Of a stretch of DNA of 64,000 nucleotides, positions 43,619 to 56,197 are shown piece by piece. Position numbers and translations under genes: made by a program. The notes beneath the pieces are model-generated. The model searched no databases, was not told the DNA's origin, and was given only the letters and a program-made list of their open reading frames with translations. Source of the DNA: Craterostigma plantagineum (lineage: Eukaryota > Streptophyta > Magnoliopsida > Lamiales > Linderniaceae); assembly GCA_027422505.1 (NCBI GenBank), contig JAPQWV010000017.1, positions 14,447,501 to 14,511,500 of the forward strand. Reading direction: 5' to 3'. Every line of letters begins with the position of its first letter. Within the stretch, counting starts at the first letter, position 1.

Positions 43619-46290
43619 TCAGCTAAGGTTAATGCTATGAAGTATACGTGCTCTGTTAACCTGTTTCACATGGATAAAACATTGAAACCACAACTTCATC
43701 TCCTGTTTGATCATGGGGATAATCTGTTCCGCATTCCTTCCTCCCATGCCATGCAATCGCCTGTTACGTTCACACCACAAATGATGAAGGGTGGCAGCAT
43801 AGCAGGCCACACTAATACGGGCTGAGGCACTTCGCTTGTGTCCCATCCGCCCCATCCAGCTACACAAATCCACAAAGCTCTGAATCGATCCACCAATAGG
43901 TAACCATGTATTGATCTCCTTAATTGCAACTTGGCTAAAGGGGCATGCCAAGAAGATGTGTTCGACAGTTTCAGTAAACACACCACACAACTTACAGCGA
44001 ATATCAGAAATGCTCATCCCCCCAGCTAATCAACCTTTCCACAGTTAATTACGATATCAGCGAGTTGTAAAAAAAAAGGGGGGGAAAGAGATCTAGAAGA
44101 TCTTTTTCCTAAAATTCTCCTTTCGTCCACTTAATATCCTACCTTTACCCGACGAATATTTATTTTCGATTAGATTCAGCCAATCCTCTTAGTCTTTTCT
44201 GCAGAATTAGCCAGAGTATCAGGGAGTGTTTAGGGATGTTTAGTCTGTTCCAGACTGCCTTATAATAGGGGAAACTGTGAGAGGAGCCTTTGAGCCAGTT
44301 ACAACCACTTTGGACAGTGTAGATCCCATCTTTGGCATGAACCCAGTCCCTGCCCTTATATCCTAATCTGAACTTCTCTTTCACTCTGTTGATCTTCATC
44401 CAGTGCCAACTAGCATCTACTGTGGGTGTGAAATCCCAGAAATTGGTACCCTTAAGGTAGATAACATTTATCCATTTGATCCACAATGAGTCTACTGCCA
44501 AATTGATATCCCATATCTGTTTTCCTGTAAGGGCCAGGTTCCACGTTTCACAATCTCGCAAATTCAAACCACCATTCTTCTTTGGACAGCAAACACTATC
44601 CCAGTTAAGCAGTGGAATACATTTGCCATTAGCTTTTTTTCCCAATAAGAATTCCTTACAAATTATGTCCACTTCTTTGGCAACTGCCTTGGGCAAGAGG
44701 AACATGGATCCCCAAAAACCGTGTGTAGCCAACAAAACTGCATTGATTAAACACAACCTTCCCGCATAAGAGAGATTGCGGGTAGACCAGCACTGAATTC
44801 GCCCTGTAATTTTCTCCACTAGTGACTGGCATGAGCCTCGGCTCCATTTTACCGGGGATAGCGGGACTCCCAGGTACCTCATGGGATATTTACCGAATTT
44901 AAAACCCGAGGTCTTGAGGATTTGCTCAGATATCATGGGAGAGGTTCCTGCAATGTACATGCTAGACTTTTGTTGATTCGCCTCCTGCTTGGTGGAAATG
45001 GTCCAAAGCTTCCATCATTACTGTGACAGCCCCGGTAGTCCCCTTGCAAAAAATATCAGGTCGTCCGCGAAGCATAAGTTCACCAGTTTGAGGTGCTTAC
45101 ACATGGGATGGAATCGGAATCGCGGGTCTTGAATGGAGAGTTGCAGCTTGCGAGTCAGATATTCCATTGAAAGCACAAAGAGAAGTCGTGAAACCGGGTC
45201 ACCCTGCCGCAGCCCTTTTGCTCCTTTTAAGCTACCAGATTGGGACCCATTGATGGAAATGGAATAGGATACAGTTGTAACACTCCATGATCCATTTTAC
45301 GAATTTCATGGGGAATTTGAGCAGACACAGCCAAGCTTTCAAGAAATCCCAATTCATCGAGTCATATGCTTTCCTTATATCGACTTTCATAAGGGCTCGA
45401 GATGATGCATTCTTCCTATTATACAGCCTAATCAGATCCTGGCAGAGCAGAACATTGTGCACTATCGATCTCCCTTCGACGAAGGCACTTTGATTAGGAT
45501 GTATAAGCTTTGGAAGGAGTGGCTTAATTCTTCCACATAGCAGTTTAGCAATACATTTATAGATGGTCAATATGCTATGGGTCTGAAATCTTGGGCTAGA
45601 TTAGGATTAGCCGACTTTGGGATGAGACAGAGCAGTGTCTTGTTCAGTTGGGGCAGCATTCTGCCTGTCTCAAAGAATTCCAGGATGGCTGTAGTAACTT
45701 GTTCCCCCACAACGTTCCAGGCTTTCCTGAAAAAACCACTTCCATATCCATCCGGCCCCGGAGCCACCTCTTCATGAATTGTCTTCATTACATCCCAGAC
45801 TTCGGTTCTGTCAAAAGGCTGAATGAGTCTGAGCTGCTCTTCCACAGACAAGGTATAACCCATTGCAGCCACTTTCCGGTCCAGTGCTCTGGCATTGTGA
45901 CTGTTCTTTCCCAGTACTTCCTGTAAGTACTCATAGAAATGTTGGATAATATCATCTCTATCTGTAATCATCTTTCCATCAGAGGTAGAGATTGATAGGA
46001 TCCGATTAGAGTAGGCTCTTTGCTTGATTTTGGGGTGAACACTGTAATGTGTTATGAGAATTTGGTGTACCAATTTGGATTGGCAAAAGCCCAATCAATT
46101 TTGCTCCAAATCCTACTCTCCAATTTTTGTTTATTGGTCCAAGTGAATTGGCACCCACACCTCTTGATCTCCTCAAGTTGGCAGAATTGGCACCCACACC
46201 TCTTGATTTCTAATAGGCATAGTAAATTTACTCTATATTTACTACAGAAGAGGTCACTTCCCTCTGTTTTGCAGGGCCGTTAAGACCCCT
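43619..46290 (-). pseudogene. LINE ORF2: endonuclease stub, reverse transcriptase, zf-RVT
   Basis: The endonuclease starts W-N-V-R-G-L-N-G-P-A-K-Q-R-E (about 46290-46250) but jumps to its late part (W-S-K-I-D-W-A-F) near 46090, so most of the domain is deleted. RT follows: P-N-Q-S-A-F-V-E-G-R-S-I, M-K-V-D-I-R-K-A-Y-D-S, and the catalytic F-A-D-D at about 45060-45085. The thumb region includes Y-L-G-V-P-L-S-P (44960-44160). The zinc-binding zf-RVT domain is C-K-L-C..T-V-E-H-I-F-L-A-C-P-F-S (44000-43925). Several frameshifts and stops separate these parts. Confidence 0.88.
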
Positions 46291-46371
46291 GACATTCCAC
46301 GAGGCACTGTTATCCATTGCCCACAAAGACCCTCTGCTTGGGAGGGGAGTTGGGGGGAACTGCCTCATTCC

Positions 46372-47692
46372 TCAGTACGTCTCGCTGACCAAATCAGCCC
46401 AAGACTTCCTACTTCCAATCTGCTTCTTATCCCCTGTAATCTGCGTAGGTTCATTGCACTTCTCTGGAGATGTAACAGTGCTCGTGGTGCCCTTTTGGAC
46501 AGTTGGTTCAATGACCTTCTCATTAGGTTTTGGATCTACTGGGGCTGGTACAGTAGTCTCCAGACGAGTAACCTTCTGAGATGGCTGCCAATCTTTCTGA
46601 ATCACTCTCTTGTACTTGGTTTCTTCATGCCCATAGTTCTTGTAGTTGCCGCACAGTACAGGTTTCCATTCGTATGTTACCTTTTGTTCCAACAGTTGTC
46701 CCCTCTCGTTGAGAAACTGAATGGAATCCTTCAGAGGCTTGTTAAGGTCAACCTCCACGAGTACCCTCGCATAATGTATACGTTCTTTTCTCCGTGTGAC
46801 ATCATTCGTCCTAATTGGTTTCCCAATCAGGCTAGTGAGTTTGCTCAGTGTTTTCGACCCCCAGTATTTCAATTCCAGCGGAGGAAATTGAATCCAGATC
46901 GGAACACTGTCAATCCCTATCTTGTTGAGCTGCGTGTCCTCCGTCCATGGGGCCAGTACCACGGGCTTTCGATCAAAATGGATGATCTCTATCTGTAATA
47001 CACTATCTCTGGTCGCCACACTGTTAAACCTTGCCAGAAACAGCCCTTGGCGAACTTGCCAAACATTTTGCAGTCCCAGCTTGTCCTACTTTCGCTTCAG
47101 AAACCCTGACATAACTCCATATGGAGGGTTTGCCCCAAGAACATAGCATAATAGAGCCGAGTTCCAATGTTCCACTTCCTCTTGTATCTCCTCTAACTCC
47201 ACAATACCAATTTCCTGACATTCCTCTTTGCTAGGAGCAACATAGTCAAGTCGAATATCCTGATTTTATAGGATATTAGTGCTGAAATTGAGCCATGGAT
47301 TGCTCTCAGCCTGCTGAATCAGCTCTCGAGTAGCTAACCTCGGCAATCTCGGCCAATCCTCCTCCAATTGCTTATTTTGGCGAAGCGCAGGACTCACCAA
47401 TGGAACAATACTCTATAATTGCACATTGCTCGACAAACCTCCAGATTCTTTACCTCGCAGCTGCTTATCCTCACTATCGCAGGATTGGCGAGGCATAGTA
47501 TGCCCTATCGCATCCAATTGTTTCGCTACAGCCAGGGTGATTGGCGATGGATTCTTCGCTTATTTCGCCACTTGACCAGTACTATCAGTCACATGCTTCA
47601 CTGTCAGTCGATTGCCCAATCGGATGGGGCGGCGTCGTCACCACCGTGACCGGCGCAGCCCTCTGTGACGCCGTTCTTCTCTTTTTCGCCAT
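46372..47692 (-). pseudogene. LINE ORF1 (DUF4283-type RNA-binding protein)
   Basis: It begins M-A-K-K-R-R-T-A at 47692 but meets tandem stops after about 38 codons. The conserved part reads in two frames (47221-47024, then 47019-46372): a DUF4283-like region with V-P-I-W-I-Q-F-P-P-L and G-K-P-I-R-T-N-D, then a zinc knuckle that should be CCHC but reads C-G-N-Y-K-N-Y-G-H-E-E-T-K-Y, with two cysteines missing. The protein would bind LINE RNA; this copy is defective. Confidence 0.8.
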
Positions 47693-48651
47693 AGCAGAGA
47701 GAGAGAAAATTGATTTTAGTTCTCAATCACATGCTTTTATCGTAATGGTTCGCTCTCGTTTTTTTGAGTGAATCGATTTTTTTTGTTTGTTTGTTTGTCA
47801 GTTCTTTAGGACGAAGCCCTATGCGTGCGACCCTTCGAGCCTGCCGAAGTATCCGCCTTGTAAGGAAATGGACACCCTTCGTCGGGACGAAGATTCTTTT
47901 AGAAGGTAGCGGGAAATTTGTGATTTTTTTTCTTGCTGCCCCCCGATTGTACGTACGCCACAATTTTTCTTTAGGGTGATGATAGATAACAAAGCCCGAG
48001 CCGTACTAAGGGCACGGCCACGGGGGGATCGTAGGGTTCGAAGAATCAATGATCCGTAACAACAAGCCGATATTAATGTATGTTTTTTTTAAATCATATA
48101 TGTTCCTCTTTTTCGTTGTTTTTGGGATGTACATAAAAAAATATTTGTTCGGTATACGTACGTACGTATGTAGAACCTGAGAAGGATCACTCGTGCGAAC
48201 GCGAAGTGCAAAAGCGAAAAGTTTCCTCCGCCCCACGAAGACGGCGGACTGATTGGTTACCCATTGGGATCTTCGAATCACTTCAATCCAATGTTCCAGC
48301 AGCTCGACGACGACGACCCGTTTAGCCGCTCCATGGTTTTCGCCCGTTCGAAAGAACCCGCAGGTCAAATGTGGTCCGGCCCATTACCCAAGTGCTGAGA
48401 ACCAAATGTTGTTTGATTTTGGCAATGGAGATTGAGATAGAAACATTACTATTAGGGAGTTTTAACTATAAAAGTTGGTGTAAAACCCCAAATCAAAGAG
48501 TCGATTTTCCTCCGTGTTGCTTGGAGGAAAGAATACAGAGTGAATTTTTTTTCGTCCCAATGAAATGTCGTAGCATCAAACTTAAAAATAAAAAATGCAA
48601 GTCATATTTCGACCTGCGCGTGAATAATAATCGAGAAATAACGACGTCTTT

Positions 48652-50873
48652 CTATTGAGGAAGGACGGGCGGTGCGATGGTTCGAGTATTGTACGAATTG
48701 CAATGTCTGCATTTCTGGCCTATGACGTGGAAATAAACCTCCGTCGTATCGTTGCAGTCGTTGCACAGTATCCACACCTAAATCAATCCAACTGATTATT
48801 GTATGCTGGAAATTTTCGATTTAATATGAGCGTGCAGAATAAACAAATTCGACGCACCTTCTTACACCTGTAATCGGCGGGCATTGCAGTAGCCTCAATC
48901 TGTACGCACATTTTCCTATTAGTTCGTTTCTTTTTCGTCTTCTAACACTTATTTATTATTACGATGATAAGCATATACGTATGTACCTCTTCGTCGATCT
49001 GCTTCCAAGATTGAGACATGTCCATGATCGACTTAGAACAGATTGGGCAGCAGTACCTTAAACCCCAAACAAAAAGACGACAAAAAAAAGAAACATGTAA
49101 GCCTGAAATTCTGATTTATTATAGGCATAAAAAAGCAGCTTATAGTTGTTCATATTACTTCTCGCGGTTGATCATCTCCTGGTAACACTCTGTGTGCATG
49201 GTATGCCTGCATTTCATGACCGTCGTGTCTTTCATGGAATCGAACATATACTGCGAAAAATAAATTTCATTTTATCGAGACGTGTTAATAATACGTAAAC
49301 ATGAATGTAATAAGGGATATACCTCGTAGCATATAGGGCAGTGATGCCTCATCGAGTTTTCGACGCACGAATGGTTGTTGAGCAGATTAATCGAATAACA
49401 AGTGCCTGAGCGAGCAACGAGTAACGTCGATGAAGAAAACGCTGATCGGTAGATAGAAATAAAATATAGAAATCCCACTTGGGAAATTGCATTGGATACA
49501 TACCACACTTTTGGCAGTGAAAGAAGTTCTCACGACCTCCAGTTCTGTGACATTTATAATCTCTAATTAGAGACTTGGCATACCATTTTATTTTATAATT
49601 TGTGTTGCCAAATTTTCGAAATTTGGATAACTATATATATATATATATATAGGAAGATAAGTCAAGAAACACTATGATTCATTTGGTCCGACTTAATTTG
49701 TCCAAAAAAAATGGTCGGAAACCATTTTTGTTCTGAAATATGAAGTTTACAATGACCAAATCCGCCATCAGTATATTCCGGGATGGATTCAAATTTATAA
49801 TTTTGGTCTTTTGCTTATTTATTTAAGCATAGCAACTAACCTGCATAGACCACATTTGTCGCAATGAAACAAACCCTTTTCCACCTGCGTTGAAAACGAA
49901 TAATACTCACAAATGAGGAAATCTAATAAAAGAAAGCTTGTGTTACGCTGCAATAATTTCGAATCATGCTGACTAACATCGTCATCATAAAATTTGCATA
50001 TGTCGCAGAAATATTCACCCATATTGACGCCGCAGTTAGTACAAACGCGCCCCACCTGCAATATATATATTAGGAAGAATATGATGAAAATTGAATAATA
50101 TTCAAAGGAAGTTTATTACATACAGGCTGCTCCGTGTCGCATACAGAACATATTACTTGCTTCACTTGATACCGATCTATTTCATGGCGATCGTAAATGT
50201 TACGAAGAGTGCTCTGCATAAATATATATTATAATATGTCTGTTAGTGTTTGTGCATAAGCAAGATTTTCAGTTATTACAGTTACAGAAAACGTTGACTA
50301 TTAATGTACCGCGGTTTCGTTGTGACAATGGCGGCAGTCGAAGACTTCGTTACAGCAAGGAGCTCGAATCTTGCATCGTCTTCTGTAATGCTTGCACCTA
50401 TTTACAATTATATAAACAGAATGAAAATCAACGACCAAAATCAGATTAGATCTATTTTCATTCAGCTCACTAACTTTGTATATCGAAATAAATTTGGATT
50501 TGAGTTCCTCATTCGATAAAATTCTTTCCATGCCAGAAAACCATCCTCCAGATCATTTCTTTTTCATTGGTTTTCTCGGGAAAAAAAAGTCGATCGACAA
50601 TTTGTTAATTTTAACCGTTGTCTATCAAGTGAACCAAATTCAAAGAAAGTAATATTAGTAAATAGAATTCGTAATTTTACTCATATAAATCGTTGTCGTG
50701 ATGCTTCAAACATCTCAAGACAACGAACAACTACATATTCATTACGAAGCTTCAAAAGCAGAAAAAATAAAGGACTCCAGAAATTTACGCATATTAATAT
50801 TGATATAGACAACTTACCCATATCCCATCTTCCCGAAAGTGAGACGATCATTGGAGAGGTCATCCATAAGCAT
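48652..50873 (-). CDS. CHY zinc-finger and RING E3 ubiquitin ligase (MIEL1/RCHY1-like), intact
   Basis: Eleven exons (transcription order): 50873-50818, 50397-50310, 50213-50124, 50055-49978, 49884-49841, 49544-49504, 49405-49323, 49250-49159, 49056-48987, 48899-48858, 48777-48652. All introns are GT..AG. The CDS is 810 bp, 269 residues, close to Arabidopsis MIEL1 as I recall it (about 267). Domains: CHY zinc finger from C-K-H-Y-R-R-R-C (residue ~20), CTCHY zinc finger ([13 protein letters not shown]), RING-H2 (C-P-I-C, K-C-R-H-T-M-H, C-C-P-I-C) and a C-terminal zinc ribbon (C-N-D-C..C-R-H-C). All metal ligands are present; the Gly usual in C-G-H-T-M-H is Arg. MIEL1 ubiquitinates MYB30 and MYB96 in Arabidopsis defence and ABA signalling; the same role here is inferred. 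An ATG at 50863 would shorten the N-terminus by two residues. Confidence 0.92.
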
Positions 50874-51651
50874 TTTTCGGCACCTCAAAATCGTGTAGGA
50901 AAATAAATAAAGAAATAATAAATGGGCACTTAATCAATATGGTTGAAGAGGAAGATGGCTCAGTGCCCAAAGAGCCAAACCAGAAGAAAAAAAAAGAAGA
51001 GATTTTTATGACAAAATGAAAGTATATTATATAATCCAAGTTATAAAAGCTATGGTCCAATAAATGTCAAGTGGGCGCTGAAAACACATATAATCGTGGA
51101 CTTCAATGAATCCAACGGCCCCGTAATACTTTTGTCTTATTTTATCGTAAGTAGTTTGCTTTGTAGACCAAGACCATCATGTTAGAAGATCTATATATGG
51201 TAAGATTATGGGGATGGTGCTCAGATTATTATATTATTTTATCTGAATTATTATTGAAAGAAGATAAGAAGGGACATGCATGACGTGATAGTGACTATAA
51301 TATGGGGAGACAAAGGAGACAGGTAACCGTGATATTGGACCAATGAGGACGAAGATAGCGGATGGGTAACTTAAAAAGAGAAAAAGGAAAGAAAACAAGG
51401 GAAATAAAAGTAAAGGGTAGTTCGTCATTTAATTTTAAGGTATTAAAAGATATCTTGAGATCTTGAACCTCTGAAATCAATTCTTGAACTACAATACAAT
51501 ACAATACAAGCAAGCTTGACAGATGAGGCATCCATCATCAACCATATTGATTTTATTTATTTAATATATATTAAATAAGACAAGAATTGTTAAACAATCA
51601 TTCACGTCCTTTGGACTGGACCATTTGGCCTACAATCATAATAGAAGTCTA
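50874..51651. other. Upstream region of the E3 ligase gene
   Basis: It should contain the promoter and 5' UTR. I could not assign a TATA box or transcription start with confidence. Purine-rich A-tracts lie at 50984-51001, and an ATACA microsatellite-like stretch at 51491-51509. Confidence 0.4.
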
Positions 51652-52380
51652 TGCCCCGTTTGGATTACGAATTTCGATTTGAAACCGAATTTCGACCAAA
51701 TCTTCCGTTTGGCAATCACAACGCTTTGGATTTTGATTTCGCCCAAATCCAAGGGAAAATCCAAACTCTTATAATTCGTCGGATTTGAAATTCCGTATCA
51801 AATAGTCCGTTTTCGAAATCCAAAACTGAGCACGTAACGAGTTTTTCGACTGATAATAATAATAGTGATAGTATAACAATAATAGTATAATAATAAATAA
51901 TAATAATGAAAAATATAATAATAACAATAATAATAATAATAATTAGGGGATGAATGATGAGTCAAACCGATTCGCAAGCTCGATGAGCCGACTCGTGCTC
52001 GTCATGGATTCGCGAATGAGCCGACTCGAGCTCGATGAGCTCTTTTCGAGGTCGAGCTCGTCACGGGTTCGTGAATGAGCCGACTCGAGCTCGAGCTCAC
52101 TCGTGGGCACTCGAAAGCTCGCAAGCCTGCTCACGAGCTTGTTTTCTTTTTTTTTTATTAATGTTCTTTATTTTATTTTATTTTGTACTTTTAAAAATTA
52201 TTTTAGAAAAAGTTAAAAATCGAGTTCGACGAGCTTCACGAGCTCAAGTTGAGCTCTGTTTGAAATCCGAATTCGAAATCCCAATGTTTGCCAAACGGTG
52301 ATTTTGGATTTGAAATTACGATTTTGAAATTCATAATTTAAAATCAAGCGATTTCGTTCAAATACGCGAATTCAAACGCA
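51652..52380. mobile_element. MITE with CGTTTGGATT-type ends, carrying a nested segment
   Basis: The left end TGCCCCGTTTGGATTACG pairs with the inverted right end TGCGTTTGAATTCGCG. A second inner pair around CCGTTTGGCAAAC supports long imperfect inverted arms. TCTA flanks both ends. The interior at about 51945-52260 is rich in GAGCTCG and CGAGCTC palindromes and may be a separate nested insertion. (AAT)n runs lie at about 51855-51943. Superfamily not decided. Confidence 0.6.
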
Positions 52381-52734
52381 CTCTAATAGAGTAATGTAAC
52401 ACAACGGACTAAATCTTGGTGGTATTATTTCCAAATTTACATGAGACAAAGTTGCAAAATTATTAGAAGTTGTGGGCCTGCAGTTGCACATGATCGTGAC
52501 TATGCTACTTTAATTTAAGAGTAAATTACGTTTCAGACCCTCTTAAGTTATTTTCATTTGGATTCGGGCCCCAATGCTTTAAATTTCAGTTTAAAGGACA
52601 CATATCAAGTTTGGCTTAGAGTTAAGGACCCAATGGTGCGAATAAGACCCATTTGCCTCAACTGTTGCGAAATTTAAATAGCTATGCCATCATCCCTCAC
52701 GTCCGATTATTATAGATCTGTGATTCTTACAACA
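52381..52734. other. Spacer with a short transposon-arm-like stretch
   Basis: 52515-52620 (GTAAATTACGTTTCAGACCC..) resembles the single arms of non-autonomous MULE-like elements. No gene is seen. Confidence 0.35.
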
Positions 52735-54047
52735 CCCAAACGCCCTGAAACTCAGAAATCTTCGACGTTATTGAGCGGAAAAGGTAAAATCAAGCTTAAT
52801 TTCTCATGGGTCCTCGTAACCAAGGAAAATTTCGATGTTATGTTGGAATAATGCTTCAAACTCAATTCGAAATTTTGGTACAAACACGAGTGAAGTCTTG
52901 ACTTTTGTGCTCGAATAATGTGGATTCACACCAATTCGCATGTGGGTCTTAGTAATCGACACGAAATAACAACGAATTTTGCCGCGACCTAAGATCCAAA
53001 CATTTTCAATTTCAGTAACAAATCACTTTACCTGTGTACCATTTTCTGCTCGTACGGAAACTCTACCATCAAAACCTATACCAGATTCTTAACGTTGAGG
53101 AATAAATGTTGCCTCAGTAGTAACAAATAATTTTAGTAACACGTCACTTTATCTAGGTACCACTTTTTACTATTTTGGAAACCCTACCCTAAAAACATAA
53201 CAGATTCCTAACATTGAGGAACAAAAGTTGCCTCATTTATAACAAATAACGAGAAGACGATAACGATTTGTTTCCTATAATAACTAATGCAACTAGTACG
53301 AAATAGAGCGTCAAGAGAAAGATCAAAAATTCGTACGACACCCAAAACTCTCTGAAATCGAAAAAGGCAAAACCAATCTTAATTTCTCATGAGTCCTCAT
53401 AAACAAGAACAATTTTCGATGTTAAGTTGGAATAATGCTTCAAACACAATTCGAAAATTTTGGTAAAAAACTAGCGAATCTCGACTTTTATGCTCGAATA
53501 ATGAGTATTCACACCAATTTGGATGTGGGTCTTAGTAATCAACATGAAATAACAACGAATTTGCTGCGAACTAAGATCGAAATGTTTTCAATGTCAGTAA
53601 CACATCACATTATCTGTGTACCATTTTCTATAAGTTCCAAAACTCTACCTTCAAAAATTGTAACCGATTACTAATAAATGGTACAAGTCTTGCCTCATGT
53701 ATAACACGTAATAAAAAAACAATAACGGTTTGTTCTTTATAATAACTACATGCAACTGGTAGGGAGGTGTCAAGAGAAAGATCAAAAATTCGTATGCTAC
53801 CCAAAACTCCCCGAAATTGAAGAAATCTTCAACGTTAGTAATCAACAAAGGTAAAACCAATCTCAATTTTTCATGGGTCCTCATAAACAAGGAAAATTTG
53901 TGATGTTATGTTGGAATAATGCTTCAAAACCAATTCAAAACTTTGGTAAAAAGACTAGTGAAATCTCGACTTTTATGCTCGAATAATGTGGATTCACACC
54001 AATTCGGGCATGGGTCTTAGTAATCGACAATAATTATCGATGCCAGT
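52735..54047. repeat. Older tandem repeat, about 0.46-0.60 kb units
   Basis: Three units start at about 52735, 53339 and 53798 with (A)CCCAAA(A)C(T/G)C. They share TTGGAATAATGCTTCAAA, TATGCTCGAATAATG or TGTGCTCGAATAATG, and TGGGTCTTAGTAATC. The first is longer because it contains an internal duplication around AACATTGAGGAACAAAAGTTGCC. The third is interrupted by the LTR at 54048 and resumes at 56203 (GGAATAACGACAAATTTTG matches GAAATAACAACGAATTTTG at 52962). Confidence 0.85.
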
Positions 54048-56197
54048 TGTGGCTCCCCGCCATCTACAACTCAATTCTTACACTAATTTACGTGACTAAG
54101 AATAATATAAAATATATTACTTACTAAAATCTTGATAAATTTTTTTTATTTTACATAGCAACCCACACACTGCTATTTTACAATACAAACGCTGTTCGAA
54201 ATTTACATACAATCCAAACATATATTACAAAAGCACAGCATAATTAAACATAACAACCGCCACACAGATCGCATCCATGTACACACCACCCTCAAAAGTC
54301 ACCGGAAGTTCCAGAAGGACCAGCCTCGCCTTTTACAGGTTCACGTACCGTGTTCACTGTCTCTACAACACATAAAACATGGGATGAGCTATAAAGCTCA
54401 GTAAGTGGAAATATGCATGATATGCACATGCCAACTCGCAAAGGCATCCGCGCCAATGCTTACTAATACTCATATTCTCACATCAGTTTCATTTAGCTCA
54501 GGGCCCTTGAGCTCAAATCCTATTCGGATAAAAATAAGATCGTTGGCCTACACCGACTTGTTAAAACTAGGGTTTATCTCCAGGTTACCAATCACTGGGT
54601 CGCCCCTCTATCTAGCGGTTGCCTTTACTGGCACTCTGGCTTACACCATGTGTTTCGTCCATGTGACCCTCTTCCGCTACATAAATCATTTAGATTCATA
54701 CATTTGACGGCATATATCCCGTCATGGTGCCTTCGTAGAAGTAGCTAGGACTCGTTCTTGAGTCTACATCAAATACTAATATCGTCAAACATATTTTGTT
54801 CTCAGACGATCATATACTGTGCATTCTTATACTATTAATCTTCTCATAATTCGTGCATGCACATGCTCATGCCACATAATAATGCGATAAATGCTTACAA
54901 TGCAAATGCATATCAAAACATTTCACGTCATAAATCATAACCACATATTCACATCAAAGCACTTAATCACATAATACTAGCACACATAAAATAATTTATG
55001 TGCTGTAAGTGAAATTCCCACTTACCTGACGTCCTTAAGCTAATTGCTAACCGGTCTGGTGAATTTCCTAATATTTCATCCTTTAAACACGAAAATATAG
55101 TAACATTAGTTTATAAATTATATTAACTGACTGCGTAAATTTTCGTTCCAAAATTCTACCAAAAGCGACGTTTGCCTATACCGAAAATTGACCCCGAAAA
55201 ATACTGATAGACAAATTATGATGATACGTAAAACCTAGTTTCCCCCGATTTGTGAATCCCTCAAAGTCGCCCGATTTGATAAACATCAAGCCAAGTTTCG
55301 CCCTATTGGTTATCTAATGGACCCAAGTTTAGACAGAATGGTGTGTTACACGATTCCAAAATCGCCGAGCACTCAACACATCACCAAATCGCCCGACTCC
55401 TTGGTCTCCAATCGCTCGATTCATCAAACTCACAATCGGCCGATTTCATTTTTGCATCACTTTCACTTTCGATCGATTTCATCATGTATCATGCATCAGT
55501 CAATTTCACTTTCACCGAGTCGTTCACCCCATTCACAAATCGCCCGATTTGACGTGTATACAATTCATGAGTCGCCCGATCCTATAATTTAATTTCTAGT
55601 TTCGATCAAAACTCTTGGTTCTATACCTATCATTCATTCGTCCGATTCAACTCACTTAATTTTCAAATCGTCCGACTGTTAATGTGGCTTGCTACATTCA
55701 ATCGAAAGTCTAACTCCAGCTACTCTTATATGCTTTCTTCTTCCTAAATTCGATTTCTACCTTACCAATCTTCCCAGACATAACATACCCGAATCTAAAC
55801 AATCACGTTAGCTGGAATTTATACTTAAAATCCTTGAAATCTAAAACTTGTTTAAGATCTAAGCAGATGATATTCTCGTGCTTAATTATCAAAGTGCTCA
55901 ATACTATGCCTTACTATTTCAACATTTATTAAATTACAAAAATCTCCTCCCTTGACTCCCCATAATTTCGCAAATTACCACTATCGAAATTCAATACCAC
56001 TCGTTTCCTTTTTCCTGAAATCACCTTTCTAAAAATCATTCTACTTAATATCGAAATTCTTCATAAATTCGATATTCCTCATTAAATCAGTATTCGCATA
56101 AACTCATAATAGATAAATATAAAATATGCAGTCATATAAGCATGTAATATGCATGCAAATTTATTGGCCAGCTTACTCACGGGACCCGGGTATTACA
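54048..56197 (-). mobile_element. Solo Ty3-type LTR, 2150 bp, founder of the satellite
   Basis: It runs from TGTGGCTCCCCGCC to CGGGTATTACA (inverted: TGTAATACCCGGGTCCCG). The 5-bp target CCAGT is duplicated exactly at 54043-54047 and 56198-56202. It is related to the LTRs at 1460 and 31023 through the TGTAATACCCG start, the GGCCAATAAAT block and the GAGCTATAAAGCTCAGTAAGTGG block (54387-54409). No internal genes. Bases from about 55221 onward are repeated in the array. Confidence 0.93.

Larger units (their letters stand above)
43543..47724 (-). mobile_element. LINE (L1-type) in intron 3 of the CDK-like pseudogene
   Basis: AATCACATGCTTTT occurs at 43529-43542 and 47725-47738, a 14-bp target duplication. 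The poly(A) end appears as a T run at 43539-43547, placing the 3' end on the left. Two ORF remnants lie in minus orientation: ORF1 (47692 to 46372) and ORF2 (about 46290 to 43619). Orientation is antisense to the host gene. ORF2 has lost most of its endonuclease. Confidence 0.93.
41806..48398 (+). pseudogene. CDK-like Ser/Thr kinase (At1g54610/IBS1 group), interrupted and broken
   Basis: Exons: 41806-42165, 42265-42549, 42974-43511, 47802-47905, 47975-48077, 48174-48398. M-G-C at the start is an N-myristoylation signal typical of this group. Kinase landmarks are I-G-Q-G-T-Y-S-N-V-Y (ATP loop), V-A-L-K-K-V (Lys), H-R-D-I-K-G-S-N (catalytic loop), D-F-G-L-A, W-Y-R-A-P-E and G-V-G-I-D-L-W-S. The C-terminal family tail is present: F-F-R-T-K-P-Y-A-C-D-P, S-E-K-F-P-P-P-H-E-D-G and W-S-G-P-L. 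Lesions are a frameshift at about 43131-43140 between N-R-P and T-S-R-F-V-T; TGA at 43479-43481 for Arg in D-P-S-E-R-L-T; and TAA near 48056. A LINE lies in intron 3. Whether the TAG at 47907-47909 is coding depends on the donor at 47906. The frame ends at TGA 48396-48398, tail-to-tail with the E3 ligase gene. Confidence 0.88.

Noticed and set aside
47727..48368. Minus-strand open frames opposite the 3' exons of the CDK-like pseudogene
   Set aside because: They are shadows of plus-strand exons whose family tail is clearly recognisable.
51943..52301. Glu/Ser-rich frames in the GAGCTCG-rich stretch
   Set aside because: They arise from the palindromic repeats of a MITE interior and match no protein.
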